From contig JADNYJ010000368.1 of the NCBI GenBank assembly GCA_015501075.1, forward strand, positions 1 to 32,044: DNA of 32,044 bases, in the 5' to 3' direction. Below are positions 20,534-31,561 of the stretch, one piece after another (the first letter of the stretch is position 1; every line of letters begins with the position of its first letter). The notes below the pieces were generated by a model that made no database searches, was not told where the DNA came from, and saw only the letters and a program-made list of their open reading frames with translations. Source of the stretch: Gymnopilus junonius (lineage: Eukaryota; Basidiomycota; Agaricomycetes; Agaricales; Galerinaceae). The translations under genes were made by a program, and so were the position numbers.

Positions 20534-21111
20534 TCATAAGGAACATTTCCGCTCAATAAGAGGCCGGAGACAAAGATCAAAGACGTCCCTATCCTTAGCA
20601 CTGATACTTAGTCCACCCCAGGCAACCCTTAGGCCGCCGTAAATCAAACAATCGTCTGAGGTAATGCGATCAGTGACTACAAGCCAGATCTTTACAATTT
20701 CCTACCTTTTCTACCCTTGCAAATCGCAATATGAATGGCAGTGAAGACATCCTCAATTGTAATTATTCCAGTATCAGGACGCGAGGGGAACACAACGACT
20801 AGCCTAGCTAGGCTAGGAACACGAATCGTCATCGACGCCACACCAGCAGGGAAAATAGCTGGATACAATAACCATCTTGAGCTACTTTGTATCTTCGTTG
20901 AAATTGCGGAGGATGGATGCGTCTCCAGATCATACAGGAGGTATGGAGATCCAGAGGAATAGGAAAGGAGAGGGTGGATTTCTACAGGAATTTCCGAAAT
21001 TGGAGGTAAAGGAACCGTTTTCCAGAGTAGAGGCGGCGGATGCGCTGGAGAGCAATCCGTGCCTGGTCCATTATCATCCCCACGTCGTTTGATTTGCTTT
21101 GGAGAGGTCAT
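20534..21111 (-). CDS. DUF6699-like protein C
   Basis: A third clear paralogue on the opposite strand, function unknown. The exons are 20706-21111 and 20534-20655, with a 50-nt intron (GTAGGA donor, CTCAG acceptor) and a 175-residue product. Blocks are 'VPLPPISEIPVEIHPLL', 'YSSGSPYLLYDLETHPSSAI', 'LLYPAIFPAGVASMTIRV', 'LARLVVVFPS', 'IITIEDVFTAIHIAI', then in exon 2 'WGGLSISAKDRDVFDLCLRP', which matches the C-terminal WxGL..RDVWDL block of A and B. Without the intron the protein would stop early after 'CKGRKGRKL'. The exon 2 match is what supports splicing. The intron lies at the C-terminal side, unlike copy B, whose only intron is at the N-terminus. Confidence 0.75.
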
Positions 21112-21748
21112 AATATCCGTATAAGAATGATGTAAGCCTAGTCATGGAGATTAGCCTTCCAATATATCAGTTATTGGTAAATAGTTACCTGTACGTTCGG
21201 AGGGCTCAATCGGAAGAGAAAATTTGAGTTAAAGGGTTTCTGGGAAGGTGGGGCAACCGGTTCAAATTCATGGAGGACTTTTATATCGGACAGCCAGTGA
21301 ATTGGTGGTTTCTGGGGGTCTGATGAAACAGGGACCTGTGAGAATGCCGTCTACCCGTATAATTCAATTGAATCGGAGTTGGGGCCTGAGAACTGTTGTG
21401 TCTGTCTGAGATTAAACTTAGACCCAACCTTGTGGAACAATTTAAAACTCAGACCGATGGCCGACTTCAAATATAACTCAGTTGACCCTGACCCTCTCCT
21501 GATGACGATTTCAAGTCTGATCATAACGCCGTTCAACACGCGAATGCCTATGGAGAGCTTAATCTGGTTATCACCTTAAAATTAAAGCAGAAGCAGCAGC
21601 AAAGCGCTCTCTCGGCCCTCAGAGACGCGCTGGCTATCAACAGCGCATTTCTCAAGCAAGATGAGAGTGAGAGACCTTACTAGATAAATTGGTCATTTGA
21701 GAGGTATGACGAAAAAGATAGATACATATAATTATATACAAGTACACA
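21112..21748. other. Intergenic region between DUF6699-like C and APC2
   Basis: No gene is seen. The left part is the upstream region of copy C (minus strand) and the right part is the 3' flank of APC2. The short frames around 21351-21579 have no motif. Confidence 0.45.
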
Positions 21749-24700
21749 TCACGACTCCGCCGACTTGTTCAATTTCCACATCCCATCCCTCACATTCAAA
21801 TGCCCCTCCCGCCGCGCAGCCTCCAGGAACGCAGCGAGCTGCTCTGTCGTCTTGTCATACCCCGGCGCGAACTTGAGCATGGACTGGATGCGGTCGAGAC
21901 GGAGTGAACCGAGGTTGGTGAGCATGCCTTCAATGAACTAGAGTCGTCGTTCGCCGGAGGAGGAACAGGAGGAAAGGGAATGAAAGGAGGAGGAAGGAGA
22001 GAAGTGAGAAAGACGCGTCAGAAAATCTGTATGCGGAAATAGACACGACGCATACCTTCCAATATACACGCATTTGCTCTGCCTGTTGTAATTGAGCAGC
22101 AGATAGTGACGGCACATCAGCAGCAGGAGCTGTACGAATAGTATCAACGAAAAAGAACAGTAAGGTGAGCCTCCTAAAGGAAAAGGAAGGTAAACGGAGA
22201 AACAAACCAGGTTTTGCAATAGCCTCACGCACTCTCTCCGGTCCCTGGCCTACTTCCGCCCTTTCAAGGAGAACAAACATGTTCTCTGGGTCTTCCCTCA
22301 ACACTCCATGATCAACCCACGTTGACAGCGCTCTGAGAGCCGCATTGCGATCTATAGATCCAACAGCACCGCTTCCAACGAGGTCGTCCAAAGTCCACAC
22401 GGCTGAAAAAGCAAAGAGAGAACGCAGGTATGTTGAGTACTATCCCATGTAAAAATAGATACCAAGTATGGTAAAACTCACGTTTGTCACTAAATAACTC
22501 GATAATCGCCGCCTCGAGCGGAGGAACTTCCACCTCAACCATTCGATCTTCAAGTTCCAACTCAATCTGAACGGTGCCGAGGTGCGGGAGCCATTGGAGT
22601 TTCTTGTCAGGTTTAAGATTTGCATATTCCCGGGAGTAGTCTTCTTGCATCCTACATGGACCAAAGGTAAACAGAGGATAAAGTGTGATTAGAGTCATGA
22701 CAATAACGAGAAGACAAGGGAGGAAGGACGAAGGAAGGAAGGACGAAGAAAAGAAGAGAGAAGGAGGAGGAAAAGAAGAGGACACTAACCTGCGGAACTG
22801 ACCAGGCATCACCAACCCACTCGACTCCAGCGCAGGCCAGAATTGACGTGAAATAATACTGGGATGGAGAGTCGACTACCATCAAGAATCAAGAAGTAAG
22901 AACAAAAATCAACAAAAATATCCTTCGTAGGCAAAAAAATGAAATCAAACAAACCCCATTCTGAGCGTGGACAAGCCCATCGATCCTCCTCGAATCCGTC
23001 ATATCTCTCAACATCACCTCGCACATCTGCATCGCGGTCTCTCCAAACCGGAGCTTGAGCATCTCGATTTTTCTTCTCTGTGAATCGCATTCATGTCATC
23101 AGTCAATCGCCAAAACTTTCCAAGTTTTGAAAATTAGAAGGCGGAACACCAACCTCTTTTTCTACCGGATCTGAGATGACATTACGGCTACCCCGCCGTG
23201 TGATAGCCAACAGGCGCTGAGCGAGCAGGGCCTGCAGTTCATTCACGAATAGATCTGGCGAGTCGTAGATCGAGACGAGGGTGCTGAGCACGTCGCTTGG
23301 TTTGTTGGTTCGGAATTCTGCGCAAGGCAAGGGAGTAAGTTAACGAGTGAGCAGGTAAGTCAGAAGTAAGAAAGGAAGGAAGCAGGTAAGTAAGGCATCA
23401 AGTAATCCAGGGAATGAGATAACAAGGTACAAGAAAGAAGAAAACTCAACCAGCCGTAACCATGCCACCAGACGCCGCAGGAAAATACGCAAAAGGAAAA
23501 CAGCACGAAGAACAAAGAAAGCAACGCACCAGGACCTGCATCCACCGGTTTCCGGATCCCAATCCAGATTCGAATAATCATCCACATCCTTTCATGCGCA
23601 TGTTGAATCAGCGTCGGTGCGTCTCCGTCATCTTCGTCCACCAGAGCCAGAAGATCGCTATCGCCATCATCATCATTCGTTATTGGAGCCGACGAGGTTA
23701 GCCACGATAGTCTTGATCGTATCAGGCCGCTCTCTAAAAAAAGAGAAGAAAAAAGAGAAGAAAGCAGTTAGCTAACAGCGCTTGCATTAATTAACGAGGG
23801 AGCAAAGCAAAGCAAAGACAATGGAAAGGAAAATAAAGTAGCCAAATACAGCATACATACCTTAAATACCGCCTTATTGGCTCCGCGACATTGAACAACA
23901 ACACCCCCGGCGGGTCGATCACGCGGAGACACTTGATAGTCGAAATGTACTGTTGGAGGATGAGCGTAGTGTCAGCGCCGGGATGGAGCAGTCTTTTCCG
24001 GTTTCTGAAAGTTACATTTGAGTACAGAATCGAGTAAGTGGCATGTAGGAGTAAAAGAAGAGCGATGAGTGAAGGGAAAGATGATGCCAAGATCGACAAG
24101 GAAACGAAAGAAAATGAAGGAAAAAAGAACGACTACGACTATTAAGGACTGAGAAAATCGAAAACCAAAAATGGAAAAAAGGAGAAAAAGAAAGAAAATT
24201 TGAATACTTACAATTTCCGTAGAGATTGGACGAGGGCGGCACGCCCATCCATGCGCTGTATACAATCCTATGTAAAATGAGGTGAGTAGCGATCGAGGAA
24301 ACGACGGCACAAGGGACGTGAAAGGGAAAATTCAAATTATGAGACAAATCAAAAAACGAAACACAGGATGTGAAGAAAAAAGATGGGAAAGAAAGAACGA
24401 GGCGACTCAGAAAACGACATACTTTAAGATCCTCCAACGCGCCCATTGAATCCGGATAATCCACAATAATATCAAAGATTTCTCGTGTCCTAAGGTAAAG
24501 ATAAAATATAAAAGAAATCGTCAGAGATCAAGCTCAAGCATCAAGATACACAGAGAACGGAAAGAAACGGCAGTAACGGGCAACGCCACACAGATTAAAG
24601 TACAGTAAAAGGACACACACACTCACCTCAAATCGCACAGCGTCTTATTAATATGATAATCAAACCCCGAGCCAACACCATACAACATCATCCTCGCCTC

Positions 24701-25992
24701 CTCCGCTGGAGAACAGAAAAAAAAAACATTCATAAGCCAAACCGTGCCTCTTCCAAAGAATACCACAAAAAAATGAACCAAAAAAACCTCACTCACCATT
24801 CTGCGCTCCCCTCCCATACACCCACACCAACCACGGCACGACCTGATCTGCCGCCCACATCCTCAGCTCCTCCACCATCGGCCTCTCCCATTGGCCCTCG
24901 CATGTCTCAAGGACATGCGCTTCGATGAATTCATACCCCACGCTCAGGATCATGCCTTCGTGTCGCTCGATGAGGCCTAGGAGGTCGATGGCGGACCAGA
25001 GGGACGCGTGCGTGGTCATATCCAAGGGCGGTAGTGCTGGAGGTACCGCTGAAGGTGTCGCGTAACGTGGGGTGGGTATGGGACCTTGCTCGGTGATATC
25101 CACATCCATAGCCATGGTTGAGTCTTCTTCGAAGGCTGGTGAGAGCAGGGAGGCGCAGAGCGCTTTGAACCCACTTGTAAAAGAGGGTGGAAGGGCGGAG
25201 AAGAGGTGCGTTTGGAAGGTGAGGGCGTAGGGTTGGAACATCCTTGGACCCAAACTAGCGTGAAAAAATACAGTCAGCGGGTTGTGGGACAAGGGACAAG
25301 GAAAGAAGGGTAGTATGCTCACTCTTCGGGTGGTGCCCAAGCTTTGTACCACTCCACCAACCGAAAGATGAGAGCTCGGATTTCGTTTGTGGATTTGTGT
25401 TCCTGTGAGTATACAGGTAAGGCTCCCGATACGGAGGTAGAGAGGAGAAAGAACGAAGGTGAACCTCATATCGAGCCATAAACCGACCAATATCATTCGC
25501 TATCAAATAAAAGTTCTGGCCAACGTCGTCTATGCAGCAGCCCCAACATCAGCCACACTGCTTATTGAGACAAGTGGCACGAAACACGTACTCAGGAACG
25601 TCTCCAACAACGCCGGGAAGTTCTTTGACCTATTGACTGAATGGAAAGCCTTGAGCGCCTTATTCAAATCCTTTCCTATTCCTAACTTTGCCCATCGCAT
25701 AAATCAAGGAAATAACATCAAAGTGTAGCTGCCGTACCGTAAGCCCGTCCGTGGGCATCAACGGGCACTGAGCTGATATCCTGGGGATATAAAAACCGGA
25801 CAGAAATCGCCCAAGCCTGCATATAAAGATGGTTGGCACAATATTATCAGCATATACAGCGCATATATTCACCTCTCTAAAGTCCATAAACCCAGATACG
25901 CTGGCTGAACCTCCGCTGAGATGCTGGATGGACTCGTGCCACTTGGACGTGACCTGTGCCCTCATCGCGTCAGTGATCGTTGAATGCGGCAT
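21749..25992 (-). CDS. APC2: Anaphase-promoting complex subunit 2 (cullin homologue)
   Basis: This is the scaffold of the APC/C ubiquitin ligase catalytic core, which pairs with the APC11 RING subunit to drive mitotic exit. There are 17 exons: 25873-25992, 25738-25816, 25465-25675, 25323-25402, 24797-25254, 24627-24705, 24423-24489, 24212-24267, 23861-24004, 23530-23733, 23154-23317, 22955-23077, 22790-22875, 22482-22651, 22208-22402, 22056-22129, 21749-21937. The product is about 832 residues, the usual APC2 length. Cullin-domain landmarks are 'KRLLHPGADTTLILQQYIST', 'AEPIRRYLR', 'FRTNKPSDVLSTLVSIYDSP', 'HPSIISRQFWPALESSGLVM' and 'LPHLGTVQIELELEDR'. The last exon is the APC2-type winged helix ('NLGSLRLDRIQSMLKFAPGY'). 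Exon 3 is one base short (G4 run at 25541-25544). Exon 10 has a net extra base from three events (near 23670, 23590 and 23550). All splice junctions keep phase. An upstream in-frame ATG at 26091 is an alternative start. Confidence 0.93.
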
Positions 25993-26514
25993 AAAAGCGC
26001 GTCTTTGAGGAGAACAGGGGTCGCAAGGAATAAAGGTGAGTATATTACGCGATTGGTTGGCTGGAGAAAGGTGTATGGAGGTGGAAATCAAGTTGGAAGC
26101 GAATTGAAAGTCGAGCGGAATGGGATTCCGGTGCGGTCACATGAAACGTAAGATTTCACACGTGACAACACGCGTCCGCGTCCTAGGACTAGCCTTTAGG
26201 AACTTAAGTTAGTGTGTAGAACACATGTAGCTGACACTGACGACCAGCACGAATTCTATTTTTCTCCGTAGAACATAATTCCGACTAATTACACTTTACG
26301 TTTTATGAAATTTACTTGGAATCTTTATCTGAATTTTCCACCGACTCAACAATTTTCTCGCCTCTACCTCGCTGAACGCGCCGAGGAGCCGATCGTATAG
26401 GGTCCTATACATCCGCGGCACCTTGGTTGAACTGAAAAGATCGATAAACCAAGCCAATATCCCTCTGAACCACGAAACAGCCGCTGTATATTTACAATAA
26501 GCATGTTATGTTAA
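25993..26514. other. Intergenic region upstream of APC2
   Basis: Promoter region of APC2 plus the 3' flank of the G-domain gene. The 26000-26091 part is open in frame with APC2 and could be leader or coding sequence. Nothing else is recognised. Confidence 0.4.
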
Positions 26515-27259
26515 TCAAATCCTGGCGTGTGGTAACCTTTCGCCACCCTCCACCTTGCAATTCCCAATGATCAGGTGCTCCATTACCCTCTTTGATTTTT
26601 TGACGAGGTCTGCATTGGCATACCTCTGAGCGCCGTTGATCCGTCGCCCTTTACTTGCGCACACACATGCGTGCCCATCAAACACCATACCAGCATTCCT
26701 AAACGAATCCTCATTCTCAACCCACCACTGATCCATCGGCTCATCATTCTCACACCCAGTGACAGCTATAACAATCGACAGCTTCTCCTCGCAAAACCCT
26801 TTGAAGAACAAAGAGTAATTCTTCACCATCGCCTCGGTCACTCTCCCACACTTGATCACACAAACACGAAGAATGGATATGCCCCCAGAATTGGCTAGCC
26901 GCTTAACGAGTTGGTACAGATGACCAACAGCTTTCGCAGAGTCGACAGTACCAGAGCTGTGCTCTCCAAGTCCAACGGTATCGTAGAAATTAAATGGATT
27001 GCCTTGGATGGCTCCACTATAGACGGTGCTTTCGAATGTGCACCCTTTTCGCTCCGGAGCTGATGTCTGCTTTGTCTCTTCCCAAAATCAGATTAATCAA
27101 ACTGCTTTTGCCCACACCCGTTTCTCCAAACACGATAACGTTTCTAGGGACCTGATAAACCTGTAACATATATCGAGGCATCAGATTGCGGAAGGGTTGC
27201 ATGGTTAAGCAGTGCAGTACCAGTTCAGGAGTATCGTCAGAGGGGCTCATTTGAGTCAT
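26515..27259 (-). CDS. Small G-domain (P-loop GTPase) protein
   Basis: A GTP-binding protein of the TRAFAC/AIG1-like kind that is common and uncharacterised in mushrooms. The exons are 27221-27259 and 26515-27160 (60-nt intron), about 227 residues. Seen are G1 'VIVFGETGVGKSSLINLILG', G3 'FYDTVGLGE', and a G4-position 'VIAVTGCEND' in place of the standard NKxD. 'MDQWWVENEDSF' and a helical C-terminus follow. Exon 2 is one base too long. The T4 run at 27046-27049 (A4 in the coding strand) breaks the frame between 'ADISSGA' and 'GCTFESTVYSGA', and one base fewer restores it. Without correction the product would end just after switch I, before G3. The start at 27259 gives the short first exon. 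The cellular role is unknown. Confidence 0.8.
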
Positions 27260-27658
27260 GATAACGCGCGAACGTCGTAGGATGGAATGTAGCCTAAGGT
27301 CGGAGAATCTATGTACTATATACTCCATGTAGCCACTCTTATCTGATTTAGCATATCAAGCATCTTGGCTAACATCGATTTCTGCTAAGCAGAGGCTCAT
27401 GGTAAGTTTACTACTGTTCCAAAACCTAATAACCTTGAAAGAGCATACCCCCCGAGGACAACTCGTCAATGCAGATGAAATAAGGCAACCCAAGGGCCGA
27501 AGGGTTTCCATTTGACCAGAAGAGTAACTTCGATACCGCGATGTGGTACAGGCGCTTAGATAGTGTCAGTGCGTGAGTCCCAAGTATACGTATAAAGTCT
27601 TATTAGCATGACCTTTACCATCGTTCAGAAACTTCGGATATCGATAGACTCGGATATA
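27260..27658. other. Intergenic region between the MYND gene and the G-domain gene
   Basis: The 5' region of the G-domain gene and the 3' flank of the MYND gene. No gene or repeat seen. Confidence 0.45.
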
Positions 27659-29213
27659 CTACAAGATCCTCACTACTTCCCCACTCTCCAACGTCATATT
27701 CAGTACCATTTTTCTATGCGCATCCCTATCAACCAGCACAGCCGGATCCTTGAGAAACTGATTCCTATATTTCCTCACCTTACACAATGTGGCCGAAATC
27801 TCCTCTACCGTCCAAGTGTCGATGTTATTCGCCACGCAGATGGCACGGAATTGGCCGCATGTAAAATTCTGAGTCCATATCCGTGACCAGTGCACACCAA
27901 GCGATGCTTTGAGAGCATGGATCTGGCTACAGACCTCTTTATGAGGGAAAAGTTCAGACTTCCACGCTTGCTTTTGACACTGCAAATAATTTGAAACGGC
28001 GTAAGCAAGCGCGGTAAGGTTATAAATTGTAAAATACAACCTACCTCTTCGCCACAGAACCGCATCAAATCACACCTCCGACAGACACGCAACTGAACGT
28101 CTTCCGGTGGTGACGTGCACGAGATATTCCAACATCCCATACTCCTCGCCTGAATAATCACTTTTAAAGCCTGTTCCAATGCAGCGCCATCCAACTCCCG
28201 CATATCAACTATACTGCCCATATTAATCGACACCGCCCCCGTCTCCTCGTCGAACTCTAAATGCGCACAACCAATGAGGTACCAAACGATCTTCGCATTC
28301 CTACTCCACTCCTGCTGCATACCCCCACTCCGCATAATATCTTTCAGACGGGGGAGAGTGGGCAACAGCCACGTCCGCCTTTCGAGGATCAAGCGATTAA
28401 AGCAGGAAATATCACATAGCGCGAGGTCTTCAAAGAACTGAAGAACAGCCACCACGGGTTTGCTGAAGAAATACTCTCGTGTGAGGGGGGAATCGTTGCC
28501 TTCTTCGTAAAATTTTATCGTAACATCGAGGTAGCGCAAAGGCCGCTCCATGGCCAGATCGGGGTCAAAGAGCTCTGGAGAGAACTGAGTATAGAAGAAG
28601 GCCAGGCGCGCTGCAAGTTTGAATATGATATGGCCCTCCGGCGGGTTAAAGAGCCAAAGTTTCAGACCGGTCACAGTAGCCTGGGGTGCATACGGGAGAA
28701 GATCCTCTGTGCTTTGTGGCCAGGGATATTCCCATTGAAGTCGGACCACTGTAGAACCTGTTTTGCGTGAGATTGGAAAGTGCCAGGATTATGCATGTAG
28801 CGACGGTTGATACAACATCGAATATACATTCAATGACCTGCACAACCATTCGTCTGTCACGTCTGGACCTATTAGAATAATGCAGCATCCTCCTCCGTGC
28901 CCTAGGGTTCAAGTTAGATAGGCCGCAATGACATTCAGCCACATGATTCATCATCGAGGTCCAATCCTCCTTGTTCTGATTCATAGTCAAAAACTTGATC
29001 CCGGCTCGTAGGAAGTCGGGGTGGGATTTTGCCAACCTGAGTTGTTCAGAAAGTGATGAACGTGCTTCCAGAGCTTGATCGATGCGATTGGCCGTGACGC
29101 ACATTCTCCTCACACAGGCATTGGACACTCAATGGGTCTTGCATTGTCGTCGTCAAGAGTTCAAACGCGGCTGAGACTGTGATAACATGTGGTTCTATGT
29201 ATTCCGAGGACAT
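27659..29213 (-). CDS. MYND-type zinc-finger protein
   Basis: A member of the large agaricomycete family with an alpha-helical N-terminal half and a C-terminal MYND finger, a zinc-binding protein-interaction module. The exons are 28045-29213 and 27659-27979 (65-nt intron inside the finger), about 495 residues after frame correction. The N-terminus 'EYIEPHVITVSAAFELLTTT' and the mid-segment 'LNPRARRRMLHYSNR' are family signatures. The finger reads 'CRRCDLMRFCGEE' then, after the intron, 'CQKQAWKSELFPHKEVC' with the expected Cys/His ladder. 'LGVHWSRIWTQNF' follows. Exon 1 has two extra bases: GG at 29123-29124 and T4 at 28761-28764. Removing one from each makes the exon an exact 389 codons. I chose the start at 29213 by family resemblance, although the frame stays open upstream. 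Confidence 0.85.
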
Positions 29214-29736
29214 TTTCTTTTCTTTTTCTGAGGGTCGTAACTTGATTAGTCTCATTGTGGGAGAGGTGTGAACGGAATCTTTACTTACCAGTCCGACTAG
29301 ATAAAGAACTGGTTCGGCGCGTTCGATATGAAATAGATTATCTGGATCGGTGGTCAATGGTCCTCTCCAAGATTGTGTTAGCCATGAGGAACCCACGTGT
29401 CTCCATCTATTGTGAGGGAGACCCTCTCTCTGGGTCTGTAATTCGGAGAAAATAAGAAATAAATTATTTGCGGATGGCCAAGTACGCACCAAGTCAATAA
29501 TCCTAATCGGAACAAGCGCCCTCCACATGATCACATGTGCACCTTATTTCGTCGAGCGTTAAGCAGGATCTACCCAAATTTAGATCCGAGAATCACTAGA
29601 AGCGCATACTTACCATACCAACCAGGCACGCCCCGAGCTTGAACAAAAGAAATCGATTATGCGCATCATTCTTGTCGCTGCGCAGCCCCTCGATGACGCC
29701 TATACGCCCCGCCTCTTCTGAATTTGGGTAGAACAT
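29195..29736 (-). CDS. Small spliced protein of unknown function, possibly membrane-associated
   Basis: A candidate gene of about 116 residues. The exons are 29619-29736, 29490-29542, 29289-29435 and 29195-29227. All splices keep phase, with introns of 76, 54 and 61 nt and good GTAAGT-like donors for introns 1 and 3. It begins 'MFYPNSEEAGRIGVIEGLRS', has a hydrophobic patch ('RFLLFKLGACLVG', 'MWRALVPIRIIDL'), a middle 'WRHVGSSWLTQSWRGPLTTD' and 'NLFHIERAEPVLYLVGL', and a lysine-rich tail 'KKKRKCPRNT'. I do not recognise the family. The first three exons look real. The last exon is less certain because it overlaps the MYND start codon (29213) in another frame. If introns 2 and 3 are retained, the frame runs straight into the MYND protein. 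Confidence 0.5.
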
Positions 29737-30947
29737 TATTTCTTAGATGTTTTTCGGCGAGTTTTCAATTTCTTTCGGTTCTCAACGGTTCATTCTTGTG
29801 ATATAAATCAATTTCATGACCTTTTCTTTCCCTATTAAAGTATGATAATTGCCGCAGTGACGATGTGTGCTGCGGAAATGGACTGAACACACCTGCAAAC
29901 AACTTTTATTCGAAAATTTTACTTTAATTTTCCTCTCTTTCTGACTATGTAGCTACAGTATAAATACCTGGACACTTCTACAGTAGCGATCCAGTTGAAT
30001 ATAGCAGAATTTCAGCTCACTAGCTCAATAATCGCCCTCGACATCTTAGTTATTACCAAGTTTCTCACGTTCACACCAGATCCAATCTACGGGAATTTAT
30101 TCCAACGGATCTATCTACACTCTAATACACTTTTGGAACCTTTAAGCAAACGGAGTTTGCTTTCGAGTCACATTCTCGACTCGACCAACTTACTCGCTTT
30201 TCACTATATCCCACGTTCATGTATGACGATGTCAGAAAATAAGGATGGTATTTTGGGTGGCTATACTCACCTTAAAGACGAAGGCTATGAGAAAACTGAA
30301 TGAAACACAATTGAATTCCTTCGTGGCTCACTCTTTGAGTGGTCATCAATGCCTGATACCTTTTACTCCCCCATCAAGCGCAAAACCGGAGCATGTAATT
30401 CCATCCAGTAAGTCAGCCGCGAATGGTCCTACAAAACCAAGCAAAAGTACGAAGTGAAGATCTTAAACGAAGGAGGGAGTAGGTGTCCACGCATTCACAA
30501 GATCTGAATTGTTCTTTAAACCAAGAGTCATTCAGGGGATGTGGTGGTTCAAGGTTAAGCACAACTGCAGAAGGGCCCGGGAGCGGATGTGCATCGCCCA
30601 CGTATCACACGGTAAACTCGTTGCACGTGACTAAACGCGTCGCGTAGAACTAATTACGTACGCGGATAAGCTTCGCTGTATGGTGATACACCCACACACT
30701 GCCCAATTTCTTCTTTTTCACGCCTTTATATGGCCTTCTTTTTCTTTAGGTCCCTTTCACTGGAAGTATCTCCGCAAAATACAAGACGGCCGGCTGATTC
30801 CGCCACATTATGTAAACATTGTTTTTCCTTATAGAGCGAACAATCTCCTCTTCCTCCCACGTGTCGCCTCCGATAATGATCGTCAGAGATTTTTATTACA
30901 ATGCCATCGATATCCCTCCTTGATTCTTCCCTTCCATCACCACCAAA
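29737..30947. other. Intergenic region between the small gene and the last gene
   Basis: No supported gene. Plus-strand frames at 29995-30303 and 30245-30457 are hydrophilic and motif-free. A GTAAGT donor-like site at about 30411 hints at a transcript, but no exon join is convincing. Confidence 0.4.
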
Positions 30948-31561
30948 ATGGTCCTCACTGGTAAGCTTCCGAGTCCTCTCTTTTGTATTCGATCAGTTCA
31001 AGCTTCAAAACTAGATTTGTCACTCAACGAAGATGCCACCGCAGTTACTGAGTCTCTCCTAGTCGTTGTCAACAAACTGAGCTTACAGGAGAAGAACGTT
31101 ACTGATGGCTTCGACGCCGATGACGCTTCTTTGGCAACACCACCGCCACTCTCTCCCGACTCCCGTCGTTTCATCTACTTCGGATTCATCGTACGCATCG
31201 GCAAACGATATCTTCACGACTGCTTCGTGGCAGGCTGACTCCGACGCCGACTATATGGCTTTGATACTGAGTACTCTGAGAAGGATATGTCTGAGATACC
31301 AGAGGACTGTTGGTCCTTCGCGCAGGATGATATACGTGCTCCATTTGGTCAGTGCTCAGCTTTGTTACTCATCCCATATGCCGAAGTTAATCAGTTTTTC
31401 TATATGACTCCAGAGGTTGCGCCGCACTCTTACAATGAGTTAGAGATACAATGGTATCTGGAGACCAGTCCTGAGTCGGATGAGGAAACACCCTTTTCCC
31501 TCTCTCATCCTCTAGTCTTACACGACGGAGATGAGGTCGTTGCAGGATCACTTGATGCTTA
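30948..31561 (+). CDS. Acidic protein of unknown function (frames broken)
   Basis: The gene likely starts ATG at 30948 with a 13-nt first exon, an intron (GTAAGC donor, CTAG acceptor ending at about 31010), and then 'DLSLNEDATAVTESLLVVVN' and 'LATPPPLSPDS'. The coding character then moves to two other frames: a Ser-rich 'STSDSSYASANDIFTTASW', and finally 'EIPEDCWSFAQDDIRAPFGQ' to 'DGDEVVAGSLDA' and a stop at 31559-31561. The three segments are similarly acidic and plausibly one protein of about 180 residues, with frame breaks near 31150 and 31255. I recognise no domain. It could instead be two short genes or a pseudogene. Confidence 0.4.

Noticed and set aside
24789..25496. A 235-residue minus-strand frame with a hydrophobic start
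   Set aside because: Its C-terminal part is APC2 exon 5, but the N-terminal part reads through introns; the family match places the exon start at 25254.
26671..26898. Plus-strand ORF across the G-domain gene
   Set aside because: Antisense shadow; the G-protein motifs are on the other strand.
4983..29213. Programmed ribosomal frameshifting shared by many genes
   Set aside because: Breaks go in both directions (+1 and -1), lie in unrelated contexts and have no common slippery heptamer, so homopolymer error is the simpler explanation.
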